Shown here one piece after another: positions 44,782 to 53,887 of a stretch of DNA of 64,000 nt. The DNA is from Collinsella sp. TF06-26. Lineage in GTDB: Bacteria; Actinomycetota; Coriobacteriia; Coriobacteriales; Coriobacteriaceae. The notes beneath the pieces are model-generated. The model saw nothing but the letters and a program-made list of their open reading frames with translations. It was not told where the DNA came from and did not search any database. Position 1 is the first letter of the stretch. Each line of letters starts with the position of its first letter. The position numbers and the translations under genes were made by a program. The stretch lies in the NCBI RefSeq assembly GCF_002232035.1, contig NZ_NKXR01000001.1, positions 309,396-373,395 of the forward strand, given 5' to 3'.

Positions 44782-44854
44782 GGGGGCGTAGCTCAGCTGG
44801 GAGAGCGCTTGACTGGCAGTCAAGAGGTCAGGGGTTCGATCCCCCTCGTCTCCA
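44782..44854 (+). tRNA. tRNA-Ala (GGC), copy 2, no CCA
   Basis: The body is identical to copy 1, but it is followed by CCC instead of CCA, so CCA must be added by the tRNA nucleotidyltransferase. Promoter TTGCAT (44741-44746), 17-base spacer, TATAGT (44764-44769). Confidence 0.97.
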
Positions 44855-44870
44855 CCCGAGCATTGAACTA

Positions 44871-44898
44871 GGCTCCAACGCAAGTTGGGGCCTATTTT
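44871..44898 (+). terminator. Terminator after tRNA-Ala copy 2
   Basis: GGCTCCAAC and GTTGGGGCC (one G-T) with a GCAA loop, followed by TATTTTC. Confidence 0.75.
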
Positions 44899-45063
44899 CA
44901 TATTAATCGATTTACACATCTGTTGGCTGGGCAGCATCTTGGCTACATATCCATTGTTAATCATGAATATGAATGTTAATAACTTTACGTCTGTGGATGG
45001 CAAAGCTAGTCCGCAGCACCAATAACAAAGAGGCCAGGCGTAACGCCCGGCCTTAAAACTCTC

Positions 45064-45139
45064 TGGTGGGCCCTCCGGGATTCGAACCCAGAACCCAGGG
45101 ATTATGAGTCCCCTGCGCTAACCGTTGCGCCAAGAGCCC
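45064..45139 (-). tRNA. tRNA with CAU anticodon (elongator Met or Ile2)
   Basis: On the minus strand: acceptor GGGCTCT/AGGGCCC, D-arm GCGC/GCGC, anticodon stem GGGGA/TCCCT with loop CTCATAA, T-arm CTGGG-TTCGAAT-CCCGG, and encoded CCA. The G1-C72 pair and stem sequence rule out initiator tRNA. Whether C34 is lysidine-modified (Ile2) or not (Met) cannot be decided from this gene alone. Confidence 0.9.
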
Positions 45140-45367
45140 TTATGAACAGTGAATGCAATTCTAACAAAGGCAACTCAGACCTAATTTCTTCGCTTCACGA
45201 CGTGAAATACTACCATGCACGAGCAAGTCGCACAACGCAAGATCAAGCCCGATGCTAATCAACAGCAATTCTAGGCGCGTCGCAGAAAAGACGCGATCTA
45301 AAAAATTTAAGGCCTTTAATTCAGGGCTCCAACACACTTTTGCGTGAAATCAACCTGATGCCATTTC

Positions 45368-45518
45368 AAAACCATGCCGGTTTACTACGACGAATCGGCG
45401 ACCCCCGAGCACCGTGTGTTCTCCGTTTGCAAAACCGCAGGTAGGTAGCCCGCCGGTTGCACGAAAAGGCGTGCGTGGTTGGACATTCCTGATTTATCGT
45501 AGTAAACCGGCATGGTTC
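45368..45518. repeat. Palindrome-ended element, copy 2
   Basis: 151 bp with perfect 20-bp terminal inverted repeats: AACCATGCCGGTTTACTACG (45370-45389) and its complement (45498-45517). Interior AAAACCGCAGGTAG is shared with copy 1. It lies 240 bases before tRNA-Ala copy 3. Both copies are preceded by GCCATTT, so the conserved unit may begin slightly earlier. Confidence 0.8.
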
Positions 45519-45757
45519 TGAGGCGCTGGGGAGGGGCGCTTCGCAATCGGACCCGATAATGGGACTGGCGGCGCACGGAAAACCCTGTTGAACGGGGCGC
45601 GTCGTGTTCCACGCGCCAAGTCGGCCGGCGTACGGGCTGTGCGGGGGCCAGGCGCCCCGCGGGCTGGCGCGGTCCCGTGCGCGCCGACACTCGCGAAAAT
45701 TTTTCCAAAAATGTCCTTGCATCGTGGTCCGAGTTCCCGTATAGTACTTCTTCGCAC

Positions 45758-45830
45758 GGGGGCGTAGCTCAGCTGGGAGAGCGCTTGACTGGCAGTCAAG
45801 AGGTCAGGGGTTCGATCCCCCTCGTCTCCA
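45758..45830 (+). tRNA. tRNA-Ala (GGC), copy 3, no CCA
   Basis: Identical to copies 1 and 2 over 73 bases and, like copy 2, followed by CCCGAGCATTGAA. Its promoter (TTGCAT 45717-45722, TATAGT 45740-45745) and the 40 bases around it match copy 2 almost exactly, showing a recent duplication of the promoter-tRNA-terminator unit. Confidence 0.97.
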
Positions 45831-45846
45831 CCCGAGCATTGAATGA

Positions 45847-45874
45847 GGCTCCAACGCAAGTTGGGGCCTTTTTT
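45847..45874 (+). terminator. Terminator after tRNA-Ala copy 3
   Basis: The same GGCTCCAAC/GTTGGGGCC hairpin as after copy 2, here with six T residues. Confidence 0.85.
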
Positions 45875-45905
45875 CATATAGGCACACAAGGTCAAAGGCG
45901 GCACC

Positions 45906-47939
45906 ATGATCCTCCTGGTCGACAAGATCGAAAAAAGCTTCGGCGCGCGCGTCCTCTTTAGCGGCGCGTCCTTCCAGATCAACCCCGGCGAGCGCTTCGC
46001 GCTCGTGGGACCCAACGGCGCCGGCAAAACCACCATGCTCAAAATCATCATGGGCATCGACAGCCCCGACGCCGGCCAGGTCCAGTACGCCAAGGACTGC
46101 CAGGTAGGCTACCTAGAGCAGGAAACCAATCTGGAGCAAAAGGACACCACCATCCTTGCCGAGGTCATGGCCGCCGCCAAGGAAATCCGCCGCATGGGCG
46201 AGCGCGCCAACGAGCTGCAGGCCCAGATCACCGAGCTCTCCGAGCAAGGTAAGGACGTCGACGCGCTCCTAAACGAGTACGGCCAGGTCCAGGACCGCTT
46301 TGAGCACCTGGGCGGCTACGAGCTCGAAAGCAACGCCCGCAAAATCCTGTCCGGCCTGGGCTTTAAGGTCACCGACTTTGAGCGCCCGTGCTCCGAGTTC
46401 TCGGGCGGCTGGCAGATGCGCATCGCGCTGGCCAAGCTCTTCCTGCGCCATCCCGACCTGCTCCTTCTGGACGAGCCCACCAACCACTTGGACCTCGAAA
46501 GCGTTCAGTGGCTGCGCGGCTTTATCGCGAACTACGACGGCGCCGTCCTCATCGTCAGCCACGACCGCGCCTTCATGGACGCGTGCGTCGACCACGTCGC
46601 CGCTCTTGAAAACCGCCGCGTAACCACCTACACCGGCAACTACAGCAGCTACCTTAAGCAGCGCGAGGACAACCTGGAGCAGATGCGCGCCAAGCGCGCC
46701 GCCCAGGAGCGCGACATCGCCCACATGCAGGTCTTCGTCGACAAGTTCCGCTACAAGCCCACCAAGGCCGCCCAGGCGCAGGAGCGCATCCGCAAGATCG
46801 AGCAGATCAAAAAGGAGCTCGTCATCCTGCCCGAAGGCCACAAGCACATCGACTTTAAATTCCCCGACCCGCCGCGCTCCGGCGACATGGTCGTGGGCTT
46901 GGAGGGCGTATCCAAGTCCTACGGCGACAAGCACATCTACAGCGACATCGACCTCAAGCTCTACCGCGGCGAACACGTGGCGCTCGTCGGCCCTAACGGC
47001 GCCGGCAAGTCCACCCTCATGAAGATCATCGCCGGCCTGGAACCGCCCACCACCGGCACGCGCGACCTGGGCACCAACGTAGGTGTGGCCTACTATGCCC
47101 AGCACGCGCTTGAAGGTATGACCGAGTCCAACACCGTCCTGCAAGAGATCGACACCGTCACGCCCAAGTGGACCGTGCCGCAGCAGCGCAGCCTGCTGGG
47201 CGCCTTCCTGTTTAGCGACAACGACGCCATCGAAAAGCAGGTCCGCGTCCTCTCCGGCGGCGAAAAGGCGCGCCTGGCGCTCGCCAAGATGCTTGTGGCC
47301 CCCGAGGCGCTCCTGTGCCTGGACGAGCCCACCAACCACCTGGACATCGACTCGGTGGACATGCTCGAGAACGCCCTGCAAAACTTCCCCGGCACCATCG
47401 TGCTGATCAGCCACGACGAGCACCTGGTGCGCGCCGTGGCCAACCGCGTCATCGATATCCGCGATGGTAAAGTCAAGGTCTACGACGGCGACTACGACTA
47501 CTACCTCTACAAGCGCGAGGACCTCGCAGCCCGCGCCGCCGCTGAGGCGTCCACGGAGAGCGCGCCCGCGGCGGCCAAGTCCACCAAAGCCAGCGCCGCC
47601 CAGGCCGACACCCCCGCCGCGGCGCCTAAGCCTGCCGAGGGCAAAAAGACCAAGGAGCAAAAGCGTGCCGAGGCCCAGGCCCGCGCCGCGCTCAACAAAA
47701 AGCTCAAGGGCGTGCGCAACCAGCTCAAGAAGATCGAGGCCGCGCTCGACAAAAAGCGTGCTCGCTATGACGAGCTTATGGAATTGATGGCGAGCGAAGA
47801 GCTTTATGCAGATCAGGACAAGTTCAACGCCGCGCTGGGGGAATATAACGGCCTTAAGCAAGAGCTGCCCAAGCTCGAGGACGAATGGCTGGAGCTTTCC
47901 ACCCAGATCGAAGAGGAGACCGCGCGTGAACTCTCGTAA
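45906..47939 (+). CDS. ABC-F family ATPase
   Basis: 677 aa, two fused ATP-binding domains and no membrane part. Domain 1: [48 protein letters not shown]. The linker between domains (about residues 240-310) is rich in charged residues ([20 protein letters not shown]). Domain 2: [48 protein letters not shown]. The C-terminal end is an Ala/Lys-rich stretch and a coiled coil ([20 protein letters not shown]). This layout resembles YdiF/Uup-type ribosome-associated ABC-F proteins. Confidence 0.93.
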   Translation: MILLVDKIEKSFGARVLFSGASFQINPGERFALVGPNGAGKTTMLKIIMGIDSPDAGQVQYAKDCQVGYLEQETNLEQKDTTILAEVMAAAKEIRRMGERANELQAQITELSEQGKDVDALLNEYGQVQDRFEHLGGYELESNARKILSGLGFKVTDFERPCSEFSGGWQMRIALAKLFLRHPDLLLLDEPTNHLDLESVQWLRGFIANYDGAVLIVSHDRAFMDACVDHVAALENRRVTTYTGNYSSYLKQREDNLEQMRAKRAAQERDIAHMQVFVDKFRYKPTKAAQAQERIRKIEQIKKELVILPEGHKHIDFKFPDPPRSGDMVVGLEGVSKSYGDKHIYSDIDLKLYRGEHVALVGPNGAGKSTLMKIIAGLEPPTTGTRDLGTNVGVAYYAQHALEGMTESNTVLQEIDTVTPKWTVPQQRSLLGAFLFSDNDAIEKQVRVLSGGEKARLALAKMLVAPEALLCLDEPTNHLDIDSVDMLENALQNFPGTIVLISHDEHLVRAVANRVIDIRDGKVKVYDGDYDYYLYKREDLAARAAAEASTESAPAAAKSTKASAAQADTPAAAPKPAEGKKTKEQKRAEAQARAALNKKLKGVRNQLKKIEAALDKKRARYDELMELMASEELYADQDKFNAALGEYNGLKQELPKLEDEWLELSTQIEEETARELS

Positions 47940-48222
47940 GGCCGCTGCCGTGGCGATGAGCATTATCGCCATCGCGTGCCGCATCTGCGGCATCTTTATG
48001 AGCGCGATGACCGTGCTGCTGTGCTTTAGCGGCCTCACCGCCAAGCTGCAGATCGTAGGCTTTGTCGTTGAGCTTTCACGCGCGCTACCGAGCGCCATTG
48101 CCGGCTACGGCGTCATCACATCGCCCTTTGGCGGCGTATTCCGCCTGGATTACGCCATCGTCGCCGTCATTTTGTTTGTGATCGACTACCTGCTCACGCG
48201 CGCCTCGCGCCGCGTCCGCTAG
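47926..48222 (+). CDS. Small membrane protein
   Basis: 98 aa. GTG 47926 lies 8 bases after AGGAG and overlaps the ABC-F 3' end by 14 bases, implying translational coupling. Two or three hydrophobic helices ([35 protein letters not shown]) are separated by a short loop. No family recognised. It is placed between the ABC-F gene and an M50 protease. Confidence 0.75.
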   Translation: MNSRKAAAVAMSIIAIACRICGIFMSAMTVLLCFSGLTAKLQIVGFVVELSRALPSAIAGYGVITSPFGGVFRLDYAIVAVILFVIDYLLTRASRRVR

Positions 48223-48231
48223 GGGAGCGCC

Positions 48232-48915
48232 ATGTCCAACAGCTACCTGATGAACCTGTTTGCAAGCGCTGTCGCCGTCATCGTGGGTATTGTCATCCAC
48301 GAGAGCGCGCACGCCGCCGCGGCCTGGGCGCTCGGCGACAAGACGGCCCGCTCGCGCGGCCGTGTCTCGCTCAACCCGCTTAACCACATCGACCCGTTTG
48401 GCACCATCCTCCTGCCGCTGCTTATGCTCGCGGCCGGCGGCCCGGTATTCGCCTTCGCCAAGCCCGTGCCCGTCTACCTCAACAACCTCAAGCACCCCAA
48501 GCGCGACGAGGTCCTGGTGAGCGCGGCCGGTCCCGCATCGAACATCGCGCTCGCGTGCCTCGCGGCCGCCCTCATGCACGCAGCGTATGGCAACCTCTAC
48601 GCAAGCATGTCCTTTGCCGTGGCGTCCCAAATCATGAACTTCGGTGCCACGTTTATCGTGGTCAACCTGTCGCTCGCGTTCTTTAACCTCATCCCTATCC
48701 CGCCGCTCGATGGCTCGTCGATCATCGTCCCATTCCTCAAAGGCAAGGCGCTCACCAACTACTACCATCTGCAGCAATACGCCATGCCCATACTCATCAT
48801 CGTGCTGTATCTGCTGCCTATGTGGACCGGCATCGATGTGATCGGCCGCTATTTCGACGTTACCGTGTATCCGCTGGCTGAGCGGCTGCTCGACTTCGCA
48901 ATCGCCGGCATCTAG
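48232..48915 (+). CDS. M50-family (site-2 protease-like) membrane metalloprotease
   Basis: 227 aa. The zinc-binding HExxH is in VIHESAHAAAAWALGD at about residue 22, followed by GRVSLNPLNHIDPFGTILLP, typical of the short rhomboid-like M50B subgroup. The second zinc-ligand motif is IPPLDGSSI. Four to five membrane helices. These minimal site-2 proteases are common in actinobacteria and Firmicutes; substrate unknown. Confidence 0.9.
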   Translation: MSNSYLMNLFASAVAVIVGIVIHESAHAAAAWALGDKTARSRGRVSLNPLNHIDPFGTILLPLLMLAAGGPVFAFAKPVPVYLNNLKHPKRDEVLVSAAGPASNIALACLAAALMHAAYGNLYASMSFAVASQIMNFGATFIVVNLSLAFFNLIPIPPLDGSSIIVPFLKGKALTNYYHLQQYAMPILIIVLYLLPMWTGIDVIGRYFDVTVYPLAERLLDFAIAGI

Positions 48916-48999
48916 GGTAAACTTACAGGTCGACCGTGCAAAACGGTCGCAACATGCACCCAAACCGCGCCGCGAAGGCGCCGTCAAAGGAGGTCGAAG

Positions 49000-49809
49000 A
49001 TGTCGTATCGCGTGTCGACGCAGGTCTACAGCGGACCGTTCGACCTGCTGCTGCAGCTGGTAACCCGCCAAAAAGTTGATATCGGCGCCATCTCCATTAG
49101 CGAGGTGGCCGAGCAATACCTGGCCGAAGCCGAGCGCATCGAGGCGCTGGACCTAGACGTGGCGAGCGACTTCTTGCTGGTCGCGGCAACCCTTCTGGAC
49201 ATCAAGGCCGCCTCGCTGGTGCCCCAGGAAGCCCCGCGCAAGACAGACGACGATGACGAGGACGACGAGGACCTGGAGGAACTCAGCGCGCTCGACGGCG
49301 ACGCCTTGCGCGAGGTCCTGATCCAGCGCCTGATTGCCTACAAGCAGTTTAAAGGCGCGGCTGCGGCCCTCGGTGCCCGCATGCAAGCCGAAAGCCGTAT
49401 GCATCCGCGTGTGGCCGGCCCCGACCCCGAGTTCCTAGGGCTCATGCCCGACTATCTGGCTGGCATCACCCTGCACGGCCTGGCCGTTATCTGTGCCGAC
49501 CTGGACGGCAAGCGCCAGACCTTCTTGCTGGAGGCCGAGCACGTGGCGCCGCATCGCGTGCCGCTCGACCTGACCGTGGCCTCAGTCGACCGCTTTACCA
49601 TGGCGCACCAAACCTGCACCTTCCGCGAGCTGCTGGACGGCGACGCCACCACCGAGCAGCTCGTCGTCACCTTTTTGGCCATGCTGGAGCTCGCCAAGCG
49701 TGGCTCGCTCACGCTGAGCCAGGACGAGATCTTTGGAACCATTCAAATCAACCGCGTCGAGGGCGCCGAGGCATACGTGCCCGGCGAGGGCCCCGAGCTC
49801 ACCGAATAG
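49000..49809 (+). CDS. scpA: Segregation and condensation protein A
   Basis: Kleisin that bridges SMC heads in chromosome segregation. 269 aa: FDLLLQLVTRQKVDIGAISI and EVAEQYLAEAERIEALDLDV at the N-terminus, ASDFLLVAATLLDIKAASLV, and an acidic linker (DDDDEDDEDLEEL). The C-terminal winged helix ends with VTFLAMLELAKRGSLTLSQ. ATG 49000 follows AAAGGAGG. It is followed 11 bases later by scpB. Confidence 0.95.
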   Translation: MSYRVSTQVYSGPFDLLLQLVTRQKVDIGAISISEVAEQYLAEAERIEALDLDVASDFLLVAATLLDIKAASLVPQEAPRKTDDDDEDDEDLEELSALDGDALREVLIQRLIAYKQFKGAAAALGARMQAESRMHPRVAGPDPEFLGLMPDYLAGITLHGLAVICADLDGKRQTFLLEAEHVAPHRVPLDLTVASVDRFTMAHQTCTFRELLDGDATTEQLVVTFLAMLELAKRGSLTLSQDEIFGTIQINRVEGAEAYVPGEGPELTE

Positions 49810-49820
49810 GAGCGGCAACC

Positions 49821-50549
49821 ATGTCAACCCTTTCCACGCTGGAGGCAAACAGCCTCAAAGGAGCCCTCGAGGCGCTGCTGCTGGTGTCGAGCGACCCGGT
49901 GAGTGCGCCCGCGCTCGCCGGCGCACTGGATATCGCCCCCGGCGAGTGTGCATCGCTGCTCGCCGAGCTCAAGGTTGAGTACGAGGAGGCCAACCGTGGC
50001 TTTCAGCTGCGCGAGGTCGCCGGCGGCTGGCGCCTGTTTACGCATCCCGCCTACCACGACGTGGTCGAGGCTTATGTGCTGAGCTGGGACACGCAAAAGC
50101 TGTCGCAGGCGGCGCTCGAGACCTTGGCCGTGATCGCCTATCACCAGCCCGTTACGCGCGAGGTGGTCAAGGGCATCCGCGGCGTCAACTCCGACGGTGT
50201 CATCGCGTCACTCGTTGACAAGGGCCTAGTGCGCGAACTCGGCCGCGACCCCCAGCGCGGTCAGGCCATCATTTACGGCACGACCAACGCCTTTTTGGAG
50301 AAGTTCGGCCTGCGCTCCACCCGCGACCTGCCCGACCTGGAGCAGTTTGCCCCCGACGAGCAGTCGCGTCAGTTTATCCGCGAGCGCCTGAGCGGCCGCA
50401 GCATTCAGTCCACGCTCGAGGAGCAGGCCGAGGACCTGGACGAAGAGCGCGAACTGCTCGATACCGATGTTGAAGATGTTGAGGCAGTCGAGGACTTGGA
50501 AACCCTGGTCGTCGACGAGACCTCGGAGGATTTGCATGACGAGGACTAA
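49821..50549 (+). CDS. scpB: Segregation and condensation protein B
   Basis: Partner of ScpA in the SMC complex. 242 aa, two winged helices: EALLLVSSDPVSAPALAGAL at the N-terminus, then LSQAALETLAVIAYHQPVTR and GVNSDGVIASLVDKGLVREL with GLRSTRDLPDL. The C-terminal ~60 residues are strongly acidic (EEQAEDLDEERELLDTDVED). The 3' end overlaps the chosen rluB start by 14 bases. Confidence 0.95.
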   Translation: MSTLSTLEANSLKGALEALLLVSSDPVSAPALAGALDIAPGECASLLAELKVEYEEANRGFQLREVAGGWRLFTHPAYHDVVEAYVLSWDTQKLSQAALETLAVIAYHQPVTREVVKGIRGVNSDGVIASLVDKGLVRELGRDPQRGQAIIYGTTNAFLEKFGLRSTRDLPDLEQFAPDEQSRQFIRERLSGRSIQSTLEEQAEDLDEERELLDTDVEDVEAVEDLETLVVDETSEDLHDED

Positions 50550-51501
50550 CGAAGTAGGGGAGACGCGCGCCATGGGCAACGCAGTACCCGCAACCGACGC
50601 ACAGCCCGTCTATCCGCACACCATGCGCCTGCAGCGCTTTTTGGCGCGCGCGGGCGTGGCGAGCCGCCGTGGCTCGGAGGACCTAATGACCGCCGGCCGC
50701 GTGACCGTCAACGGCGAGGTCGCGACCGAGCTGGGCACCAAGGTCGACGTCGACTGCGACCATATCGAGGTCGATGGCATGCCCGTCATGCTCAACCAGG
50801 GCGCCGTGTACCTGATGCTCTATAAGCCGACGGGCTACCTCACCACCATGAGCGACCCTCAGGAGCGCCCTTGCGTGGCCGACCTGGTCCCCCGCGACCG
50901 CTTTCCGGGACTTTTCCCGGTGGGCCGCCTGGACCGCGACACCACAGGCCTTTTGCTCTTTACCACCGACGGCGACCTGTCGCAGGACCTGCTGCACCCC
51001 AGCAAGCATGTCTATAAGACCTACCAGGCACTCGTTGACGGCCAGCTGTCCGACCACGATCTAGACCCGCTCCGCCGTGGCATCGAGCTCGACGACGGCC
51101 TGTGCCAGCCGGCAATCTGCCGCGTCATCAACGCGCGCGAGGCAGAGGCTGTGGCACCGCAAGGCGTCAAGCCCGGTACCACCGCCGTGGAGATCATCAT
51201 CCGCGAGGGGCGCAAGAACCAGGTCAAGCGCATGCTGAGCAAGATCCACCATCCGGTAATCCGCCTGCATCGCTGCAACTTTGCCGGCCTTGAGCTCGAG
51301 GGCGTGGCCAAGGGCTCGTGGCGCGAGCTCACCGACCGCGAGGTGCAGATCCTCAAGGCCGGCGGCATCCCGCCCAAGCAGGCGAGCGCCAAGAGCAACG
51401 GCGGCAAGCCCCAAGACACGCCCGCCAGCCGCACGCGTCACCACGGCAGCCACGGCTCCGCACCCAAGCGCAACACCTACCGCGAGCGCTACACAGGCTA
51501 G
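50536..51501 (+). CDS. rluB: Pseudouridine synthase (RluB-like)
   Basis: Modifies 23S rRNA. S4-like domain MRLQRFLARAGVASRRGSED, then the catalytic domain with GRLDRDTTGLLLFTTDGDLS (catalytic Asp in RLDRDT) and EGRKNQVKRML. The basic, disordered C-terminal tail has an SNGGKPQDTPASRTRHH-type composition. ATG 50536 has GGAGGA five bases upstream; ATG 50572 with AGGGGAG is an alternative, 12 codons later. Confidence 0.92.
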   Translation: MTRTNEVGETRAMGNAVPATDAQPVYPHTMRLQRFLARAGVASRRGSEDLMTAGRVTVNGEVATELGTKVDVDCDHIEVDGMPVMLNQGAVYLMLYKPTGYLTTMSDPQERPCVADLVPRDRFPGLFPVGRLDRDTTGLLLFTTDGDLSQDLLHPSKHVYKTYQALVDGQLSDHDLDPLRRGIELDDGLCQPAICRVINAREAEAVAPQGVKPGTTAVEIIIREGRKNQVKRMLSKIHHPVIRLHRCNFAGLELEGVAKGSWRELTDREVQILKAGGIPPKQASAKSNGGKPQDTPASRTRHHGSHGSAPKRNTYRERYTG

Positions 51502-51567
51502 GCAACCCGCCGCGCCCCAGCACCCGCGAACCATACCAGCACGTCAACCATCGAAAGGAAGCATTGC

Positions 51568-52254
51568 ATGATCGTCGCCATCGACGGCCCCGCCGGTTCC
51601 GGCAAGTCCACCATCGCCAAGGAGATCGCCCGCCAGCTGGGCTTTAATAAGCTCGACACGGGCGCCATGTATCGCGCCGTCACCTTCGCCGCGCTCGACC
51701 GCGGCATCGATCTGGACGACGAGACGGCCATCGACGCCCTCGCCGAGCAGATCGAGATTCGCTTTACCAACGGCACCGGCGAGGATACACGTTTGGCCAT
51801 TGACGGCCAGGACGCTTCGGCCGCCATCCGTACCCCGCAGGTCGACGCCAACGTGTCCAAGGTCTCGGCCTACCCGGGCGTGCGCGCAGCCATGCTCATC
51901 CACCAGCGCCGCGCCGCCGAGGACCGCGATATCGTGGCCGAGGGTCGCGACATCGGAACCGTCGTGTTCCCTAACGCGCAGGTCAAGGTCTTCCTGACCG
52001 CCGACCCGCGCGAGCGCGCCCGCCGCCGCGTGCTGCAGCGTCACCAAAACGACGCCCAGCCGCTCACGCCCGCACAACTCGAGACCGAGGTCGACGAGAC
52101 CCTCGACGCCCTCAAGCAGCGCGATAAGCTCGACAGCAGCCGCGAGGTCGCCCCGCTCGTGCCCGCCGAGGACGCTGTGCACGTCGACTCCACCGCCCAC
52201 ACCATTGACGAGGTCGTCCGCATTATCGAGGACCTCATCAACCAAAGGAGGTAG
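51568..52254 (+). CDS. cmk: Cytidylate kinase
   Basis: Phosphorylates CMP and dCMP. 228 aa: P-loop IDGPAGSGKSTIAKEIA, LDTGAMYRAVTFAAL, and EGRDIGTVVFPNAQVKVFLT with RARRRVLQRHQ. ATG 51568 follows GAAAGGAAGC. Clustering of rluB, cmk, plsC, ispH and der is common in Gram-positive genomes. Confidence 0.96.
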   Translation: MIVAIDGPAGSGKSTIAKEIARQLGFNKLDTGAMYRAVTFAALDRGIDLDDETAIDALAEQIEIRFTNGTGEDTRLAIDGQDASAAIRTPQVDANVSKVSAYPGVRAAMLIHQRRAAEDRDIVAEGRDIGTVVFPNAQVKVFLTADPRERARRRVLQRHQNDAQPLTPAQLETEVDETLDALKQRDKLDSSREVAPLVPAEDAVHVDSTAHTIDEVVRIIEDLINQRR

Positions 52255-52257
52255 CCC

Positions 52258-52986
52258 ATGCGCCTGTTTAAGCAGACGCCCGAGGACTATTACAACGCCC
52301 CCTACGCCGAGTTCCCGGCGCTCATCCGCGGCACCGTCGTCGTGGTCATGGCTATTCTGTGGGTCTTCTCCAAGCTCATGTGGCGCTGGAAGGTCGAAGA
52401 CGTCGACCTGCTGTTTGAGCGCCAGGAAGGCCGCGGCAGCGTGGTCATCTGCAACCACACCTCGATGGCCGAGTTGCTGGCCGTGGAGACGGCACTGTTC
52501 TTTGGCGGCCGCCGTGTGCGCCCCATTTTTAAGTCCGAGTTCGCCAAGAGCAAGATCGTGCGCTGGGCCTTTAGCCGCGTGGGTGGCATTCCCGTCGAGC
52601 GTGGCACCGCCGACATGAAGTGCCTGCGTGCCGCCCAGCATGCGCTGCAGCGCGGTGAGGACGTCCTGATCTTCCCCGAGGGCACGCGCATCCGCTCGCG
52701 CGAGATCAAGCCCGAGGTCCATGGCGGCTTTGCGCTCATCGCCCAGATGGGTAAGGCACCCGTCAACCCGCTCGCCATCTGCGGCTGGTCCGACATCACG
52801 CCCAAAGGCAAAAAGCTCATGCGCCCCAAGAAGTGCTGGATCCGTGCCGGCAAGGCCATCTCGCTATCCGATGCTCCGGCCGAGCTCAAGCGCAAGGAGC
52901 GCCTGGCATGGTTTGAGTCCGAGGCCATGAGCCGCGTATACGCCATGCGCGACGACCTGTGCGCCGAGCACCCGGGCAGGTTCTAG
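52258..52986 (+). CDS. plsC: 1-acylglycerol-3-phosphate acyltransferase
   Basis: Makes phosphatidic acid at the membrane. 242 aa. One N-terminal membrane helix (RGTVVVVMAILWVFSKLM). The catalytic box reads NHTSMAEL, that is H-x4-E where the family normally has H-x4-D. The glycerol-phosphate motif FPEGTRIRSREI and the APVNPLAICGW region are present. It starts three bases after cmk. Confidence 0.9.
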   Translation: MRLFKQTPEDYYNAPYAEFPALIRGTVVVVMAILWVFSKLMWRWKVEDVDLLFERQEGRGSVVICNHTSMAELLAVETALFFGGRRVRPIFKSEFAKSKIVRWAFSRVGGIPVERGTADMKCLRAAQHALQRGEDVLIFPEGTRIRSREIKPEVHGGFALIAQMGKAPVNPLAICGWSDITPKGKKLMRPKKCWIRAGKAISLSDAPAELKRKERLAWFESEAMSRVYAMRDDLCAEHPGRF

Positions 52987-52988
52987 CC

Positions 52989-53885
52989 ATGGGTGAGAAT
53001 GTCATGAATACCGCCGCGGCCGCCGCTGAGGAGGTCGTCCCCACCATCGAGATCGCCGCGCATGCCGGCACCTGCTACGGCGTGCAGCGCGCGCTCGACA
53101 TGGCGCTGGCCGCCGCGCGGCAGGCAGGGGAGAGCGCTCAGGTCCACACCCTGGGCCCGCTCATTCATAACCCCATCGTGGTGCGCGAGCTCGCCGAGGC
53201 GGGCGTTGGTCTGGCAGACACCTTGGACGACGCTGCTTCGGGCACCGTGATCATTCGCGCCCACGGTGTGGTGCCGCAGGTGATCGATGCCGCACGCGAG
53301 CGTGGCCTCGACGTGGTCGACGCCACCTGCCCCTACGTGAAGAAGGTCCACGTGGCGGCCGAGCGCCTGGTGCGCGAGGGCTACCGCGTGATTGTCGTGG
53401 GCGAGCCGGGTCACCCCGAGGTCGAGGGCATTCTTGGCCATGCTGGTGATGACGCACAGGTCGTGAGCTGTGCCGCCGACGCCGACGAGCTGTCGCTCAA
53501 GGGCAAGGTAGGTCTGGTTGTGCAGACAACCCAGACCGCGCAGAACCTGGCCGAGGTTGTGGCCTCCATCACCCCACGCGTGCAGGAACTGCGCGTGATC
53601 AACACCATTTGCGCAGCCACGAGCGAGCGCCAGCAGGCAGCCGCAACCCTCGCCAACCGCTGTGATTGCATGGTCGTGGTGGGTGGCAAGAACTCGGGCA
53701 ACACCCGCCGCCTGGCTCAGATTTGCGCAGACGCCTGCGAGCACACGCATCACATCGAGGAAGCTTCTGAGCTCCAAGCCGCGTGGTTTACCAACGCTCA
53801 GCACATCGGTATCACAGCCGGAGCATCCACCCCGCAAGAACACATCGAGCGCGCCGTCGAGCGCATCAAGGAGCTTTGCCGCTAA
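52989..53885 (+). CDS. ispH: 4-hydroxy-3-methylbut-2-enyl diphosphate reductase
   Basis: Last enzyme of the MEP isoprenoid route, [4Fe-4S] protein. 298 aa from ATG 52989. The cluster cysteines lie in AGTCYGVQRAL, DATCPYVKKVH and INTICAATSERQ; substrate histidines are in RAHGV and GEPGHPEVEG; NSGNTRRLA completes the site. ATG 53004 could also serve as the start. An earlier open frame overlaps plsC and is not needed. Confidence 0.95.
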   Translation: MGENVMNTAAAAAEEVVPTIEIAAHAGTCYGVQRALDMALAAARQAGESAQVHTLGPLIHNPIVVRELAEAGVGLADTLDDAASGTVIIRAHGVVPQVIDAARERGLDVVDATCPYVKKVHVAAERLVREGYRVIVVGEPGHPEVEGILGHAGDDAQVVSCAADADELSLKGKVGLVVQTTQTAQNLAEVVASITPRVQELRVINTICAATSERQQAAATLANRCDCMVVVGGKNSGNTRRLAQICADACEHTHHIEEASELQAAWFTNAQHIGITAGASTPQEHIERAVERIKELCR

Positions 53886-53887
53886 CC

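Noticed and set aside
46269..48098. 609-aa minus-strand open frame opposite the ABC-F gene
   Set aside because: Antisense shadow: low-complexity Val/Gly/Leu sequence and no domain, while the plus strand is a clear ABC-F protein.
51544..52722. 392-aa minus-strand open frame opposite cmk and plsC
   Set aside because: Spans two real plus-strand genes; composition is typical of an antisense GC-rich frame.
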